A stretch of DNA of 64,000 nucleotides from Woeseiaceae bacterium. GTDB lineage: Bacteria > Pseudomonadota > Gammaproteobacteria > Steroidobacterales > Woeseiaceae. Position 1 is the stretch's first letter. Each line of letters opens with the position of its first letter. Location: contig JANQLK010000002.1 of assembly GCA_028280615.1 (NCBI GenBank), forward strand, positions 124,001-188,000, read 5' to 3'. The notes below the pieces were generated by a model. The model saw only the letters and a program-made list of their open reading frames with translations. It did not search any database and was not told where the DNA came from. Positions 1 through 8,764 of this stretch are shown piece after piece. The translations under genes and the position numbers were made by a program.

Positions 1-873
1 CTCCGGGTAGGCTGCGATGGCAGCTGATGCATGGCCGGGCACGTTGATCTCGGGAACGACGTCGACAAATCGGGACTCAGCGTGCGCAACGATCTCCCTC
101 ACGTCCTCTTGTGAGTAGAATCCGCCGTAAAGGCGTGGCGCGCCCGTCGCGGCGTCGATGTCGTTTGCAGGAGCATCGCCTGCCGGGACCCGCCACGCTC
201 CAACCTCTGTCAGGCGAGGGTATCTCCGAACTTCGAGCCGCCATGCCTGATCGTCGGTCAAATGCCAGTGAAACACGTTTAACTTGTGCAAGGACATCCA
301 GTCAATGTAACGCTTGATAAATGCCGGGGACTGCATATGGCGAGCCGAGTCGAGCATGACACCGCGCCAGCCGAACTCGGGGGCGTCCAGAATTTCCAGC
401 GCAGGCACAGCAACCCCGCCGCCCGCATCCAGTGCAATTAGCTGCCACAGTGTAGTAAAGCCGTAGAATAGCCCCGCTTCCGTGGCCGCACGAATCTGTA
501 CACCGTCGGTGTCAGCCTTCAGGAAGTACGCGCCCTCCGTTGCCCTGATGCCCCGCGCTGCGAAGGTCTTTCGCAACTCGTCAGCATCGACCAGTGCCAG
601 CCGTATGCCGGCGGCCCGGCTCGAGCTTGTCTGCAGAGACACACCCGAAGCGTCTTCGATAAGGCCGGCAATCCAGGCAATGCCGTCCCGGAGCTCCGTG
701 TCCGGCGGAATTGCGACGGTCGTCCCCGGCCTCAGGGCGTACGCTCCGGGATTTACCTCGATGTAGGAAGGGGCAGGAATCAATGCCGGCGGCGCGGCCG
801 CGGAATCGATACCGTCGTACCCGCCACAGGCCGCAACCAGAATTGTCGCCAACGCTGTTACGGTTCGAAACAC
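1..873 (-). CDS. Beta-N-acetylhexosaminidase, GH20 family, lipoprotein (partial)
   Basis: This would release terminal GlcNAc from chitin oligosaccharides in the periplasm or on the outer membrane. A GTG start at 873 follows a GGGGG ribosome site and gives a leader with lipobox LVAAC (Cys16), so a lipoprotein is likely. About residues 30-150 look like the GH20b N-terminal domain. The TIM barrel begins near residue 160 and shows HWHLTDDQAW (about 201-210). The fragment ends in VPEINVPGHA. The catalytic Asp-Glu pair lies beyond the window edge, so activity cannot be judged. The start overlaps the halogenase stop by 16 bases, so the two are probably cotranscribed. The identity fits the neighbouring GlcNAc-6-P catabolic genes. 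Confidence 0.9.
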   Translation of the reverse strand, partial: MFRTVTALATILVAACGGYDGIDSAAAPPALIPAPSYIEVNPGAYALRPGTTVAIPPDTELRDGIAWIAGLIEDASGVSLQTSSSRAAGIRLALVDADELRKTFAARGIRATEGAYFLKADTDGVQIRAATEAGLFYGFTTLWQLIALDAGGGVAVPALEILDAPEFGWRGVMLDSARHMQSPAFIKRYIDWMSLHKLNVFHWHLTDDQAWRLEVRRYPRLTEVGAWRVPAGDAPANDIDAATGAPRLYGGFYSQEDVREIVAHAESRFVDVVPEINVPGHASAAIAAYPE

Positions 874-2393
874 CAGTCGCCCCCTGCCTCGCCGTAGGTC
901 TGTTGAAGCTGTCGCCGATGGCTGGGGAAACCTCGGGCAATCTCTTCGCAATACGCTCGAGTCTTATCCGCCGATGCCGCCTGCGGGGTGGTCGTTTTCC
1001 GGGTACGCCGCGAGAATCGGCCCATGCCGGCCAGTATGCAGTACCAGTTCGGCCGCAAATAGACGAGCGTTTTTGCGTGGCGGGTTAACGTGGCTTCGAA
1101 ATCCTCGCCGTGGTCCCAGGCATCGAGTATCGCGGACAGATTTGCCGACCGATGTGTGTGGTTCCGGTTCTCTATCCAATAGTCGGAATCGTCGCGCTTA
1201 CTGAGCTGATAGTGAGCCACCACGTAGTCGCGCACGCCCTCAAAGGCAACATTGATCTTGTGGTTACACTCCGTGCGGTAACGATCGGTGAAGTCGCCCT
1301 CCTCCATCAGCTGAATGAAGTATTGAACCGTAAACTGAATAAGCATAAGCGCGGTGGCTTCCAATGGCTCTATGAAACCCTGCGATAATCCGACCGCCAG
1401 GCAGTTCTTGCTCCAGTGGTTGTCGACCCGGCCAACCCGCATCTTCAGGTGGCGCGCTTCGACGCCCTCCGCCGCTCCGCCCAGGTGCTCACGCAGCTCA
1501 CGTTCGGCCGCTTCAGCCGACACAAAGTCGGAGGAGTACACGTACCCGTTGCCGTAGCGGGAGGTTAGCGGGATCTTCCATACCCAGCCAAACTTGAGTG
1601 CTGTCGAGACCGTCTGCGACGGTATGGGCCCCCTCGTGTCGATCGGCGTTGCCAATGCGATCGCGCTGTCATTGAAGAGATTGTCGCGATACGAATGGAA
1701 TTTCTCGCCCAGGCACTTGTTGATAAGCAATCCCGCAAAGCCCGAACAGTCCAGGAAGAAATCCGCGACAATCTTACCTTGCTGTTCGGTTTCCAGGCTG
1801 ACGATGTCACCTTGATCGTTTTGACTGACTCCGTCCACCGTACCTATTAGGTGTTCCACGCCCAGGGCGATCGCGCGGTTTTTCAGGAACTCACCGAGCC
1901 GGCCCGCATCGAAATGATAGGCGTAGTCAGGAACAAACGGCAGCGCCTGTGCCGGTTTCGGCCCGCGGTGGGTACGCGCTAGTGCGGCAGACACGAAGAA
2001 GTTGTCCGGGTGCGTGACAGCGGAGTGACGGCGCCGACGCAAACCGCAGTTGTGAAAAAAAGCTCCAGCCGTCGTCAGGTCCAGCTGCGAAAAGAACGGG
2101 TGGAAATAGCTTCTGTGCCCCTTTTCGTGCGTCCACTCGGGAAAGCGGATTCCGCACTTGTACGTTGCGCTGCAGTATGGCATCCATTCGGATTCCGGGA
2201 TCTCGAGCTGCTCGAAAAACTGCCGCAGGAACGGCGTCGAGCCTTCACCGACGCCGATGATTCCGATGTCGCTCGACTCCAGCAGCGTTATTTTCGTGCC
2301 GTGCCGATCCCAGGCATGGTGCAGCAGGCTGGCTGCCATCCAGCCGGCGCTGCCGCCGCCCACGATGACGATGCGTTTGGGAGGCCCTTTCAC
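858..2393 (-). CDS. Flavin-dependent tryptophan halogenase family protein
   Basis: A 511-residue member of the tryptophan 7-halogenase family. It uses FADH2, O2 and halide to make HOCl or HOBr for aromatic halogenation. The FAD motif GGGSAGW is at residues 12-18. The WxWxIP-type motif appears as GWVWKIP (269-275). Lys79 and Glu345 fall at the positions of the catalytic Lys79 and Glu346 of PrnA. All catalytic landmarks are therefore present, although the residue after the Glu is Ala rather than Ser. The GTG start overlaps the stop of an upstream halogenase remnant (GTGA). It lies in a TonB receptor/GH20 operon. Halogenase homologues near sugar-uptake TonB receptors are known, but their substrates mostly are not. 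Confidence 0.92.
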   Translation of the reverse strand: MKGPPKRIVIVGGGSAGWMAASLLHHAWDRHGTKITLLESSDIGIIGVGEGSTPFLRQFFEQLEIPESEWMPYCSATYKCGIRFPEWTHEKGHRSYFHPFFSQLDLTTAGAFFHNCGLRRRRHSAVTHPDNFFVSAALARTHRGPKPAQALPFVPDYAYHFDAGRLGEFLKNRAIALGVEHLIGTVDGVSQNDQGDIVSLETEQQGKIVADFFLDCSGFAGLLINKCLGEKFHSYRDNLFNDSAIALATPIDTRGPIPSQTVSTALKFGWVWKIPLTSRYGNGYVYSSDFVSAEAAERELREHLGGAAEGVEARHLKMRVGRVDNHWSKNCLAVGLSQGFIEPLEATALMLIQFTVQYFIQLMEEGDFTDRYRTECNHKINVAFEGVRDYVVAHYQLSKRDDSDYWIENRNHTHRSANLSAILDAWDHGEDFEATLTRHAKTLVYLRPNWYCILAGMGRFSRRTRKTTTPQAASADKTRAYCEEIARGFPSHRRQLQQTYGEAGGDWCFEP

Positions 2394-2653
2394 AACGGTA
2401 CCGCCGCGGGTTTCCCGGCGTGCGAATCATGCAGTAACGACAGATAGTCGCCGTGTCGGTGAAATCTCCGCGCCCTGCGGTTGCTGGCCGCGTGCAGTCG
2501 TTCTACGTAGGTCCGGGACGCGCCTTTTGGCGCCTTTGTGCTTCTCGGATACATTCCCATGCCCGAAAGCATGCAATACCATGACGTGCGCCTGTAAACC
2601 TGGTGTGCTTGTTCGCGTTGCATGACGTCGTCGAAGCTCCCCGCTCCGTTCAA
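2390..2653 (-). pseudogene. C-terminal remnant of a second tryptophan halogenase
   Basis: The reading frame encodes about 85 residues that align with the C-terminus of the next gene: SWYCMLSGMG here matches NWYCILAGMG there, after a similar acidic lead-in (GSFDD against GEDFE). About 430 N-terminal residues, including the FAD site, are absent. An in-frame stop lies at 2681-2683, and the first possible start is a TTG at 2651-2653. It cannot be a working halogenase. Its stop codon still overlaps the GTG start of the intact halogenase. I infer an ancestral tandem halogenase operon that lost most of its first copy by deletion. Confidence 0.75.
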
Positions 2654-2802
2654 TGAGGACTTGCCGAGGAGCCGGCATTGTCAGGCCGACACTGGATTCT
2701 GCCGACCGCCGCTCGCGGAACGGCCGTCGGTAGCTCTGGCAGGTCGTCTAATTGAGCGACCGTTCATCGCGCGACAAGGATGTCCGGAATCGAGCGCCCT
2801 TG

Positions 2803-5517
2803 CTACTCGAAGCTGTAGTTGACGCCTACGTAGAAACGCCTGCCATTATAGAACTGCGACGCGGTCAGGTCCTGGCCATCGACTGATCGATAGAAGTCGT
2901 CAATGGTTTGGCCGGCAATGTTCAGCGCCTCCAGTCGCAAGGCGATGCTGTCCGTCACGTTGTAGGCGAACTGCGCATCCAGTGTCTGTTGCTCATCTCC
3001 CCAAAGCTGCCCCGTCTCATTCGTCGCCTTGAAAAACTCGTCCCTGTAGCTGTAACTCAATCTCGCACCGAGCCGTTCCGTTTCGTAGTAGCCGGTCAGG
3101 TTGAAGGAATGCTCGGACGTGAACGGAAATTGCACCGTGCGCTCGATGATAGTCGCCTCGCCATCCACCAGCGCGGCCTCCGGTACCGGCGATGCATCGA
3201 TATCGGTATACGTGTAGTTTGCGACGAACCCGAAGTTATTGGCGAAACGGTGTTGCGCAATCAGTTCGACACCTCGAAGCTCTGCCGAGGGTCCGTTTTG
3301 CGGCCGGGACAATCGAGCGATAAACACGCCTTCGATCGTCTCCGCCGAAACGGAATCAAAGACGAAGTCCTTGATATCCTTAAGGAAAAAAGTTGCGCCG
3401 AGCAGCGATTCGCTGTCGAAGTACCATTCGAAGGCCAGGTCGTATTGATTTGCCATTAGCGGGTCCAGGTCCGGGTTGCCGGACGTCCCGGAGCTCGTTT
3501 CCGGCGTCAGGTTCACCGCGGACGTCAGCTGGAACGGCGCAGGTCGAGAGATCGCCTTACCGGCCGCAAATCTAAGCAGCAAGTCCTCCGACAGGTCCCA
3601 TACGAGGTTGACACTCGGGAGCCAGACTCCGTAGTCACCTGAGCTGCTCGTTGGAGTTAGCTCCGGAGCAGCCAGGTCGAATGCGTTTGACGTCGTATCG
3701 GTCTCGACGTATCGAACGCCAACGTTGCCGCGCACCGATTCGCTTTGAAAACTGGCCATTGCGTACAACGCCGCGATTTCCTCTTGGATATTGAACGACG
3801 CGGCGGCGTCGAACAGGTCTCGATTGACGCACACGGCACCCGGCGCTGCCGCCGAGCAGTCAGGCGCGGCAAGAAACGCGTTCCTCATCGCGAGGCGATC
3901 GACGTCGAAAGTCGTCGTGCTCTGGAGACTGGTCTCATCGTGATCGACCGTCAAGGTGCCAGATGCATACTGACCGGCCGTTCCGAGGCTCTGTGCGACG
4001 TCACCAACCACGGTGTTTGCAAGGCGATCGGCCACGCGATTTTGCGTGAATTCCCGGTCGCGATACTTCGCCCCAAACTTCAGTTCATTGACGAACCCAA
4101 GCTCGACGTCGAACGCGAGGTCCGCCTGAATGTAGTCTTCCGTGTCTTCGAGCGTGTTTCGCTGGTCGAAGACACCGGTAAGCAGCATCTCGTCTGTGGG
4201 GTTCAGAATCCAGGGGCTACGCTCATAGCTGATACTCGGCGAGGTTCCGCCAGGATTCGTAAAGTCGAAATTGACTCTGGGGTCCTGGGAAAACGCGAAG
4301 AACTCGAAAAACTCATCCCGATTCACGCCGTCGCCGGTCGTAGTACCGATCTGCCCGTGCAACGACCAGTTCTCTCCATAGTAGGTGCCCTCGAGATCGA
4401 CAAGCTGAGTCTCCATGGACGAGCCATCGCGATAGATGCTGTCGAAGGCCACGTGGTTCGCCCACACGGCCGGGTCACCGCCATCAACGGCAAGATCGGT
4501 CACCACGCCGTTGTCGACGCTACCCGATGAAACAGGATCTGAGGCGAACAAGCCGCGAAAGGGAATGGCGATAAAGTTCTGATTCTGGTTGTCGGCCTTC
4601 AATTCCGAGAAGAAGTAATGCAGGCCACCGACAAAAGCGTCACTTGGGGCCCATTGCAGGTTCAGGTCGACGCCGTTGCGTTCGCGATCCTGCTGGAATA
4701 GCGCGGATCCGACGCCCCAAGGCAGAATTCCCGCTTCGCTAGCGCCTGTCGGTGCGTTGAAGTTCGGCTCCAGGCGCGTGTCGGCCGGCCCGAAGAAGCC
4801 AAACGTTTCGGTGGTTTCACGCCGGACAGTGCGATTCTGGTGCGACAAGCCGACCAATACACCAAAGCTGTTCGCGTCGTTCTTCCAGCTGTATAGTACC
4901 GAGCCGGACGGATCCCACTCCTCGGAAAGATCACTGTACTGCGCATCGACGGACGCCTCGAGCGTGCCGGCGGCCAGATCCAGTGGACGTCGGGTGCGCA
5001 GGTTGACGGTGCCACCCAAGGCGCCCTCGTCTATGTCGGCGCGAGCAGACTTGTGCACCTCGATGCCGGCGACCATTTCCGACGACAGCATCTCGAAATT
5101 GAAGTTTCGCTGTGCTTCAGACAGCACGAACCACTGCGCCGTGCCAATTGCCTGCCCGTTCACGAGCGTGATGTTGAAGCCTGGCGCCAGCCCTCGGATC
5201 GTCACGCCCTGCCCTTCGCCGAAATCTCGAGAAATCGTGACGCCGGGCAGTCGCGAGAGCGACTCCGCAATGTTCTTGTCAGGGAATTTACCGATGCCTT
5301 CGGCCGAAACCGCATCGACAACGGTGCTTGAGTTCCTTTTTGTGTACAGGGCATTCGAAAGGCTGCGCCGGATGCCGGTGACGACGATCTCTTCGATCGG
5401 CTGTGCCGTGCCAATGTCGGCTTGAGGTTGAGATTGCTGCGCCATCGCAGGATCGTTTCCGGCAAACAGCGCTATCGCCACGGCCGTACCCAGTGCGGTT
5501 GGTCTGTTCAGATTCAT
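2803..5517 (-). CDS. TonB-dependent receptor, Xanthomonas/Caulobacter type
   Basis: A 904-residue outer-membrane active transporter, probably for GlcNAc oligosaccharides given its neighbours. The signal peptide ends at about Ala26 (AMA). A TonB-box-like IEEIVVTG spans 41-48. The plug domain follows, with KFPDKNIAESLSRLPGV (77-93), typical of the large sugar-import subgroup of TonB receptors. The rest is a beta-barrel ending in YVGVNYSFE. A G-rich ribosome site (AGGGGGGG) precedes the ATG. It is transcribed divergently from the GntR regulator, and a DasR-like operator sits 42 bases upstream of its start codon. The halogenase remnant, halogenase and hexosaminidase follow on the same strand. Confidence 0.92.
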   Translation of the reverse strand: MNLNRPTALGTAVAIALFAGNDPAMAQQSQPQADIGTAQPIEEIVVTGIRRSLSNALYTKRNSSTVVDAVSAEGIGKFPDKNIAESLSRLPGVTISRDFGEGQGVTIRGLAPGFNITLVNGQAIGTAQWFVLSEAQRNFNFEMLSSEMVAGIEVHKSARADIDEGALGGTVNLRTRRPLDLAAGTLEASVDAQYSDLSEEWDPSGSVLYSWKNDANSFGVLVGLSHQNRTVRRETTETFGFFGPADTRLEPNFNAPTGASEAGILPWGVGSALFQQDRERNGVDLNLQWAPSDAFVGGLHYFFSELKADNQNQNFIAIPFRGLFASDPVSSGSVDNGVVTDLAVDGGDPAVWANHVAFDSIYRDGSSMETQLVDLEGTYYGENWSLHGQIGTTTGDGVNRDEFFEFFAFSQDPRVNFDFTNPGGTSPSISYERSPWILNPTDEMLLTGVFDQRNTLEDTEDYIQADLAFDVELGFVNELKFGAKYRDREFTQNRVADRLANTVVGDVAQSLGTAGQYASGTLTVDHDETSLQSTTTFDVDRLAMRNAFLAAPDCSAAAPGAVCVNRDLFDAAASFNIQEEIAALYAMASFQSESVRGNVGVRYVETDTTSNAFDLAAPELTPTSSSGDYGVWLPSVNLVWDLSEDLLLRFAAGKAISRPAPFQLTSAVNLTPETSSGTSGNPDLDPLMANQYDLAFEWYFDSESLLGATFFLKDIKDFVFDSVSAETIEGVFIARLSRPQNGPSAELRGVELIAQHRFANNFGFVANYTYTDIDASPVPEAALVDGEATIIERTVQFPFTSEHSFNLTGYYETERLGARLSYSYRDEFFKATNETGQLWGDEQQTLDAQFAYNVTDSIALRLEALNIAGQTIDDFYRSVDGQDLTASQFYNGRRFYVGVNYSFE

Positions 5518-5558
5518 TGCTTAAGCCCCCCCTGTGAGCATGCCCGCTACAGTCAGCG

Positions 5559-5574
5559 ACTGGTTCGGACCACT
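5559..5574. promoter_or_regulatory. DasR/NagR-type (GntR) operator candidate
   Basis: The 16-base site ACTGGTTCGGACCACT has half-sites ACTGGT and ACCACT separated by four bases. That is the outer pattern and spacing of the DasR/YvoA responsive element (TGGT, core, ACCA), with a divergent TCGG core. It lies in the divergent region between the TonB receptor and the GntR regulator gene, where autoregulation by that family is expected. Binding is inferred, not shown. Confidence 0.55.
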
Positions 5575-5691
5575 AGACACAAATATAGTACCAATCGAGC
5601 CCAATTGCCAGTGCCAACCGCGTTGATCGGCCGCATAAGTTCAAACCCTCTGAAACTTCAACGTATTTTCTGCTCACCCCAAATTATTTGG

Positions 5692-5728
5692 AACCAGCTA
5701 TAGCTATATTGGTTATATATTGGTTATA
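5692..5728. promoter_or_regulatory. AT-rich promoter region with palindrome and 11-base direct repeat
   Basis: Upstream of the GntR gene there is a perfect 10-base palindrome AGCTATAGCT (5696-5705), nested in AACCA/TGGTT arms (5692-5714). Next come two copies of TATATTGGTTATA, starting at 5705 and 5716 (11-base period). A TATACT at 5725-5730 could be a -10 element for the rightward operon, although no good -35 is seen at the right spacing. These could be extra regulator sites or simply promoter architecture. Confidence 0.35.
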
Positions 5729-5766
5729 CTCTGCACCCCATTTCGGCAGCAACGAGGATTCTTTAG

Positions 5767-6507
5767 GTGGAACGCTTGGCAGACCGGATTCCGAAAATCG
5801 ACCCAGATCGGCAACAACCGCTGTATCGACAGATACAGGCCGTGCTCCGCGAAGCCGTTGCCGATCGTACGCTCCGTCCAGACGATGCACTTCCTCCGGA
5901 GCGAGACCTGGCTGCGGAATTCGGGGTGTCGCGCATAACTATCCGCAAGGCCATTGAAGGTCTGGTCAACGAAGGCGTGCTCGATACGCACCATGGTTCA
6001 GGTACGTTCGTGCGCACCCGCGTCGAGAAGAACTTCGCGCAACTCACGTCCTTCTCGGAGGAAATGCAGGCCCGTGGGATGTCACCCAGCAGTCGCTGGA
6101 TCAGTCGCTCAGCCGGCAAGGTAAGCCCCGAAGAGGCGCTCACGCTCCGTGCAAGCCCGGGCACGAAAGTCTACCGATTCAGCCGTATCCGACTCGCCGA
6201 CGAGGCGCCAATGTCCATAGAGCACGCCACGGTACTTGCGAGTTGCCTACCCGAGCTCGATTCGGTGGAGGACTCCCTGTACGCGGCACTTCACGAAACA
6301 AACAATCGGCCCGTTCGTGCGCTGCAGCGGCTCAGCGCCTTGCTGCTCAACGGTGAGCAGGCCGAGTTGCTGGGGGCAGCGGCCGGCGACGCGGGATTGC
6401 TCGTAGAGCGCGTTGGTTTCAATGAAGACGGTACCGCTATCGAGTTTTCGCAGTCGTACTACCGCGGGGATACGTACGATTTCGTCGCAGAGCTGACGAC
6501 CGACTAA
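5767..6507 (+). CDS. nagR: GntR-family transcriptional regulator (NagR/DasR-like, UTRA domain)
   Basis: A 246-residue regulator. A winged helix-turn-helix occupies about residues 17-80 (core LPPERDLAAEFGVSRITIRK). It is followed by a UTRA ligand-binding domain (about 95-240), the arrangement of HutC/YvoA/DasR proteins that sense GlcNAc-6-P or GlcN-6-P. The GTG start at 5767 has an ACGAGG ribosome site about ten bases upstream. It is the first gene of a rightward run with the SIS deaminase and NagA. It probably represses this operon and the divergent receptor operon. The ligand is inferred from context. Confidence 0.88.
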   Translation: MERLADRIPKIDPDRQQPLYRQIQAVLREAVADRTLRPDDALPPERDLAAEFGVSRITIRKAIEGLVNEGVLDTHHGSGTFVRTRVEKNFAQLTSFSEEMQARGMSPSSRWISRSAGKVSPEEALTLRASPGTKVYRFSRIRLADEAPMSIEHATVLASCLPELDSVEDSLYAALHETNNRPVRALQRLSALLLNGEQAELLGAAAGDAGLLVERVGFNEDGTAIEFSQSYYRGDTYDFVAELTTD

Positions 6508-6543
6508 GCGAGCAGGCGCGCCGGGAGTGGATTGACGTTGACG

Positions 6544-7554
6544 ATGATGTTTGCAGAGGCCGCGGAGACTGCGGACGTGGTCGAGGCGCAACTCGACCGA
6601 AACGCGCCACATGTAGAACGCGTCGGCGAGAAACTCCGTCGGCTGGACCCGCGAACGATTGTCACTTGTGCCAGAGGCAGCTCGGATCACGCTGCCACGT
6701 ACGCCAAGTATCTTATTGAAAGCCGCTCTGGCCGATTTACGACATCGGCGGCGCCTTCGATTCACTCCGTCTACAAGCGAGACATGCGCTTTTCGGACAG
6801 TGTCTGTATCGCCGTCTCGCAATCCGGTGCCAGCCCGGACCTGCTCTCCGTCGCGGCCGCGGCGAAAAAGGGCGGTGCTTTCTTGATCGCAATCGTCAAT
6901 GTCGAGGAATCACCGCTTGCACAATTGGCCCACGAGGTTTTACCGCTGCGGGCCGGCGATGAGTTGAGCGTCGCGGCTACCAAGTCTTTCGTCGCGTCGC
7001 TCTGTGCATCGGCGCATCTCGTTGCCGCCTGGCAAAAGGACGCGGAATTGACTTCCGCTCTTCGCGAAGCACCGAATCTACTGCGAAAAGCATGGCGCTG
7101 CGACTGGACCAACGCTCATGACCTGCTCTCTGACTGCAAGAGTCTGTTCGTTCTCGGACGCGGCATTGGTCTCGGAGTCGCTCAGGAAGCGGCGCTCAAG
7201 TTCAAAGAGGTTTGCGGTCTGCACGCTGAAGCCTTCAGCTCTGCCGAGTTCCTGCACGGCCCGGTTGCGATAGCGGGACCAGCCACCCCGGTGCTGGTAT
7301 TCGCCCAGAACGATAGGACAAGACCGGGCGTGGATGCCCTGATGTCGGAGCTCGGTTCGCGCGGCGTGCCCATGATAACGGCAGGCGCAAACCATGATCA
7401 GGCAATCAACCTGCCTACTCCGGCGGGCCATCCTGCTATTGAGCCGATGGCCCGCGTTTTGAGTTTGTATCGCATGATAAACGACCTCGCGCTGCGTCTC
7501 GGACTGGATCCTGACAGCCCGCCGAACCTGCGGAAAGTAACGGCTACGGTGTAA
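6544..7554 (+). CDS. nagB-II: SIS-domain glucosamine-6-phosphate deaminase (NagB-II type)
   Basis: About 336 residues with two SIS (sugar isomerase) domains. The first carries CARGSSDHAATYAKYL and VSQSGASPDLL; the second carries FVLGRGIGLGVAQEAALKF and FLHGP. This is the form of the GlmS-isomerase-like NagB-II that replaces classical NagB in many gammaproteobacteria, converting GlcN-6-P to fructose-6-P and ammonia. Its place between the GntR regulator and NagA supports that over an AgaS or GlmS role. The start is uncertain: ATG 6544 is chosen, with GGGAGTGG at 6523-6530; in-frame TTG codons at 6532 and 6538 are alternatives. The nagA start follows within a few bases. Confidence 0.87.
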   Translation: MMFAEAAETADVVEAQLDRNAPHVERVGEKLRRLDPRTIVTCARGSSDHAATYAKYLIESRSGRFTTSAAPSIHSVYKRDMRFSDSVCIAVSQSGASPDLLSVAAAAKKGGAFLIAIVNVEESPLAQLAHEVLPLRAGDELSVAATKSFVASLCASAHLVAAWQKDAELTSALREAPNLLRKAWRCDWTNAHDLLSDCKSLFVLGRGIGLGVAQEAALKFKEVCGLHAEAFSSAEFLHGPVAIAGPATPVLVFAQNDRTRPGVDALMSELGSRGVPMITAGANHDQAINLPTPAGHPAIEPMARVLSLYRMINDLALRLGLDPDSPPNLRKVTATV

Positions 7555-7560
7555 GTGTCC

Positions 7561-8721
7561 ATGAGCACGCTGGCGTTCACAAATTGCAAAGTGCTGAAGG
7601 ACGGCAGGCTCAACTACGGTCTGGGCGTGACTGTCAAGAATGGACTGATTGACGACATTTCTTCAGAGGGAGAGTTGCGTACGGATGATGACGTCGACGT
7701 GTACGATCTTGGCGGTCAGATGCTGCTGCCCGGGTTTATCGACACCCAGGTCAACGGCGGCGGCGGCGTGCTCTTTAATGACAGCGCAAACGTCAGCGGA
7801 ATCAGACGTATCGCCGAGGCTCACCGCCAGTTCGGGACAGCGGGGTTTCTGCCAACCTTGATCAGCGATGAGCTGGATGTTGTCGAGCAAGCAATGCGCG
7901 CAGTCGATGACGCAATTGAGGAAGGCGTACCCGGGGTGCTTGGCGTGCACATCGAAGGCCCTTTCCTGAATCCCGAGCGACGCGGCGTACACGACAGCCG
8001 CAAGCTGAAGCGACTCACTGCCGACACGGTCAATACGCTTCTGCCCATTCGAAGCGGCAAGACAGTACTGACAATAGCACCGGAGGCGGTAGACGCCGGC
8101 ACAATTCGGGAACTCTCGAAGAAGGGATTCATCGTGTGCGCCGGGCACAGCAACGCGAGTTACGCCCAGACAGCCGCGGCTCTGAAGCAAGGGCTCTCCG
8201 GATTCACGCATCTCTTTAATGCTATGTCCCAACTCGGCGTGCGAGAGCCCGGCGTTGTCGGCGCTGCGCTGGACGACCCTGGCAGCTGGTGCGGTGTCAT
8301 AGCCGATGGACATCACGTGAACCCGGTGTCACTTCGAATCGCCTATCGATGCAAAGGTCCTGACAAACTCATGTTGGTCAGCGATGCGATGCCTCCCGTG
8401 GGTTCGGTTTTGAAGCAATTCAGGTTACTCGACAGCGTTGTCGATGTTGCGGACGGCGTGTGTCGAGATCAGAACGGCACGTTGGCCGGGACGGCTCTCG
8501 ATATGATCGCAGCTGTCCGTAACTTCATGAAGTTCACAGGTATTGACTTGCCACTTGCGGTGAAAATGGCGAGCACGAATCCCGCCGCCTTTTTGGGGTT
8601 GGGCAATCGAACCGGCGCAATCGAAATCGGAAAACGGGCGGATTTGGTCGTAGCCGACGATGATCTCCAAGTGTCAATGACGTGGATTGCCGGCGCGTTG
8701 GAGTACGAGACGTCCGAATAG
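7561..8721 (+). CDS. nagA: N-acetylglucosamine-6-phosphate deacetylase
   Basis: A 386-residue amidohydrolase that removes acetate from GlcNAc-6-P, supplying GlcN-6-P to the preceding deaminase. Diagnostic motifs are all present: HIEGPFLN (from about residue 130), GHSNASY, THLFNAMSQ, IADGHHVNP and LVSDAMPPVG, with the catalytic Asp at about 275. The ATG at 7561 is six bases downstream of an in-frame GTG (7555), which directly follows the deaminase stop, so the exact start is unclear. It is the last gene of the rightward operon. It ends convergently with the cysteine hydrolase, and I saw no clear terminator between them. Confidence 0.95.
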   Translation: MSTLAFTNCKVLKDGRLNYGLGVTVKNGLIDDISSEGELRTDDDVDVYDLGGQMLLPGFIDTQVNGGGGVLFNDSANVSGIRRIAEAHRQFGTAGFLPTLISDELDVVEQAMRAVDDAIEEGVPGVLGVHIEGPFLNPERRGVHDSRKLKRLTADTVNTLLPIRSGKTVLTIAPEAVDAGTIRELSKKGFIVCAGHSNASYAQTAAALKQGLSGFTHLFNAMSQLGVREPGVVGAALDDPGSWCGVIADGHHVNPVSLRIAYRCKGPDKLMLVSDAMPPVGSVLKQFRLLDSVVDVADGVCRDQNGTLAGTALDMIAAVRNFMKFTGIDLPLAVKMASTNPAAFLGLGNRTGAIEIGKRADLVVADDDLQVSMTWIAGALEYETSE

Positions 8722-8764
8722 AGTTTTCTTTCGGGATCGATACGATACGTTGCTTTCTCCAGCT

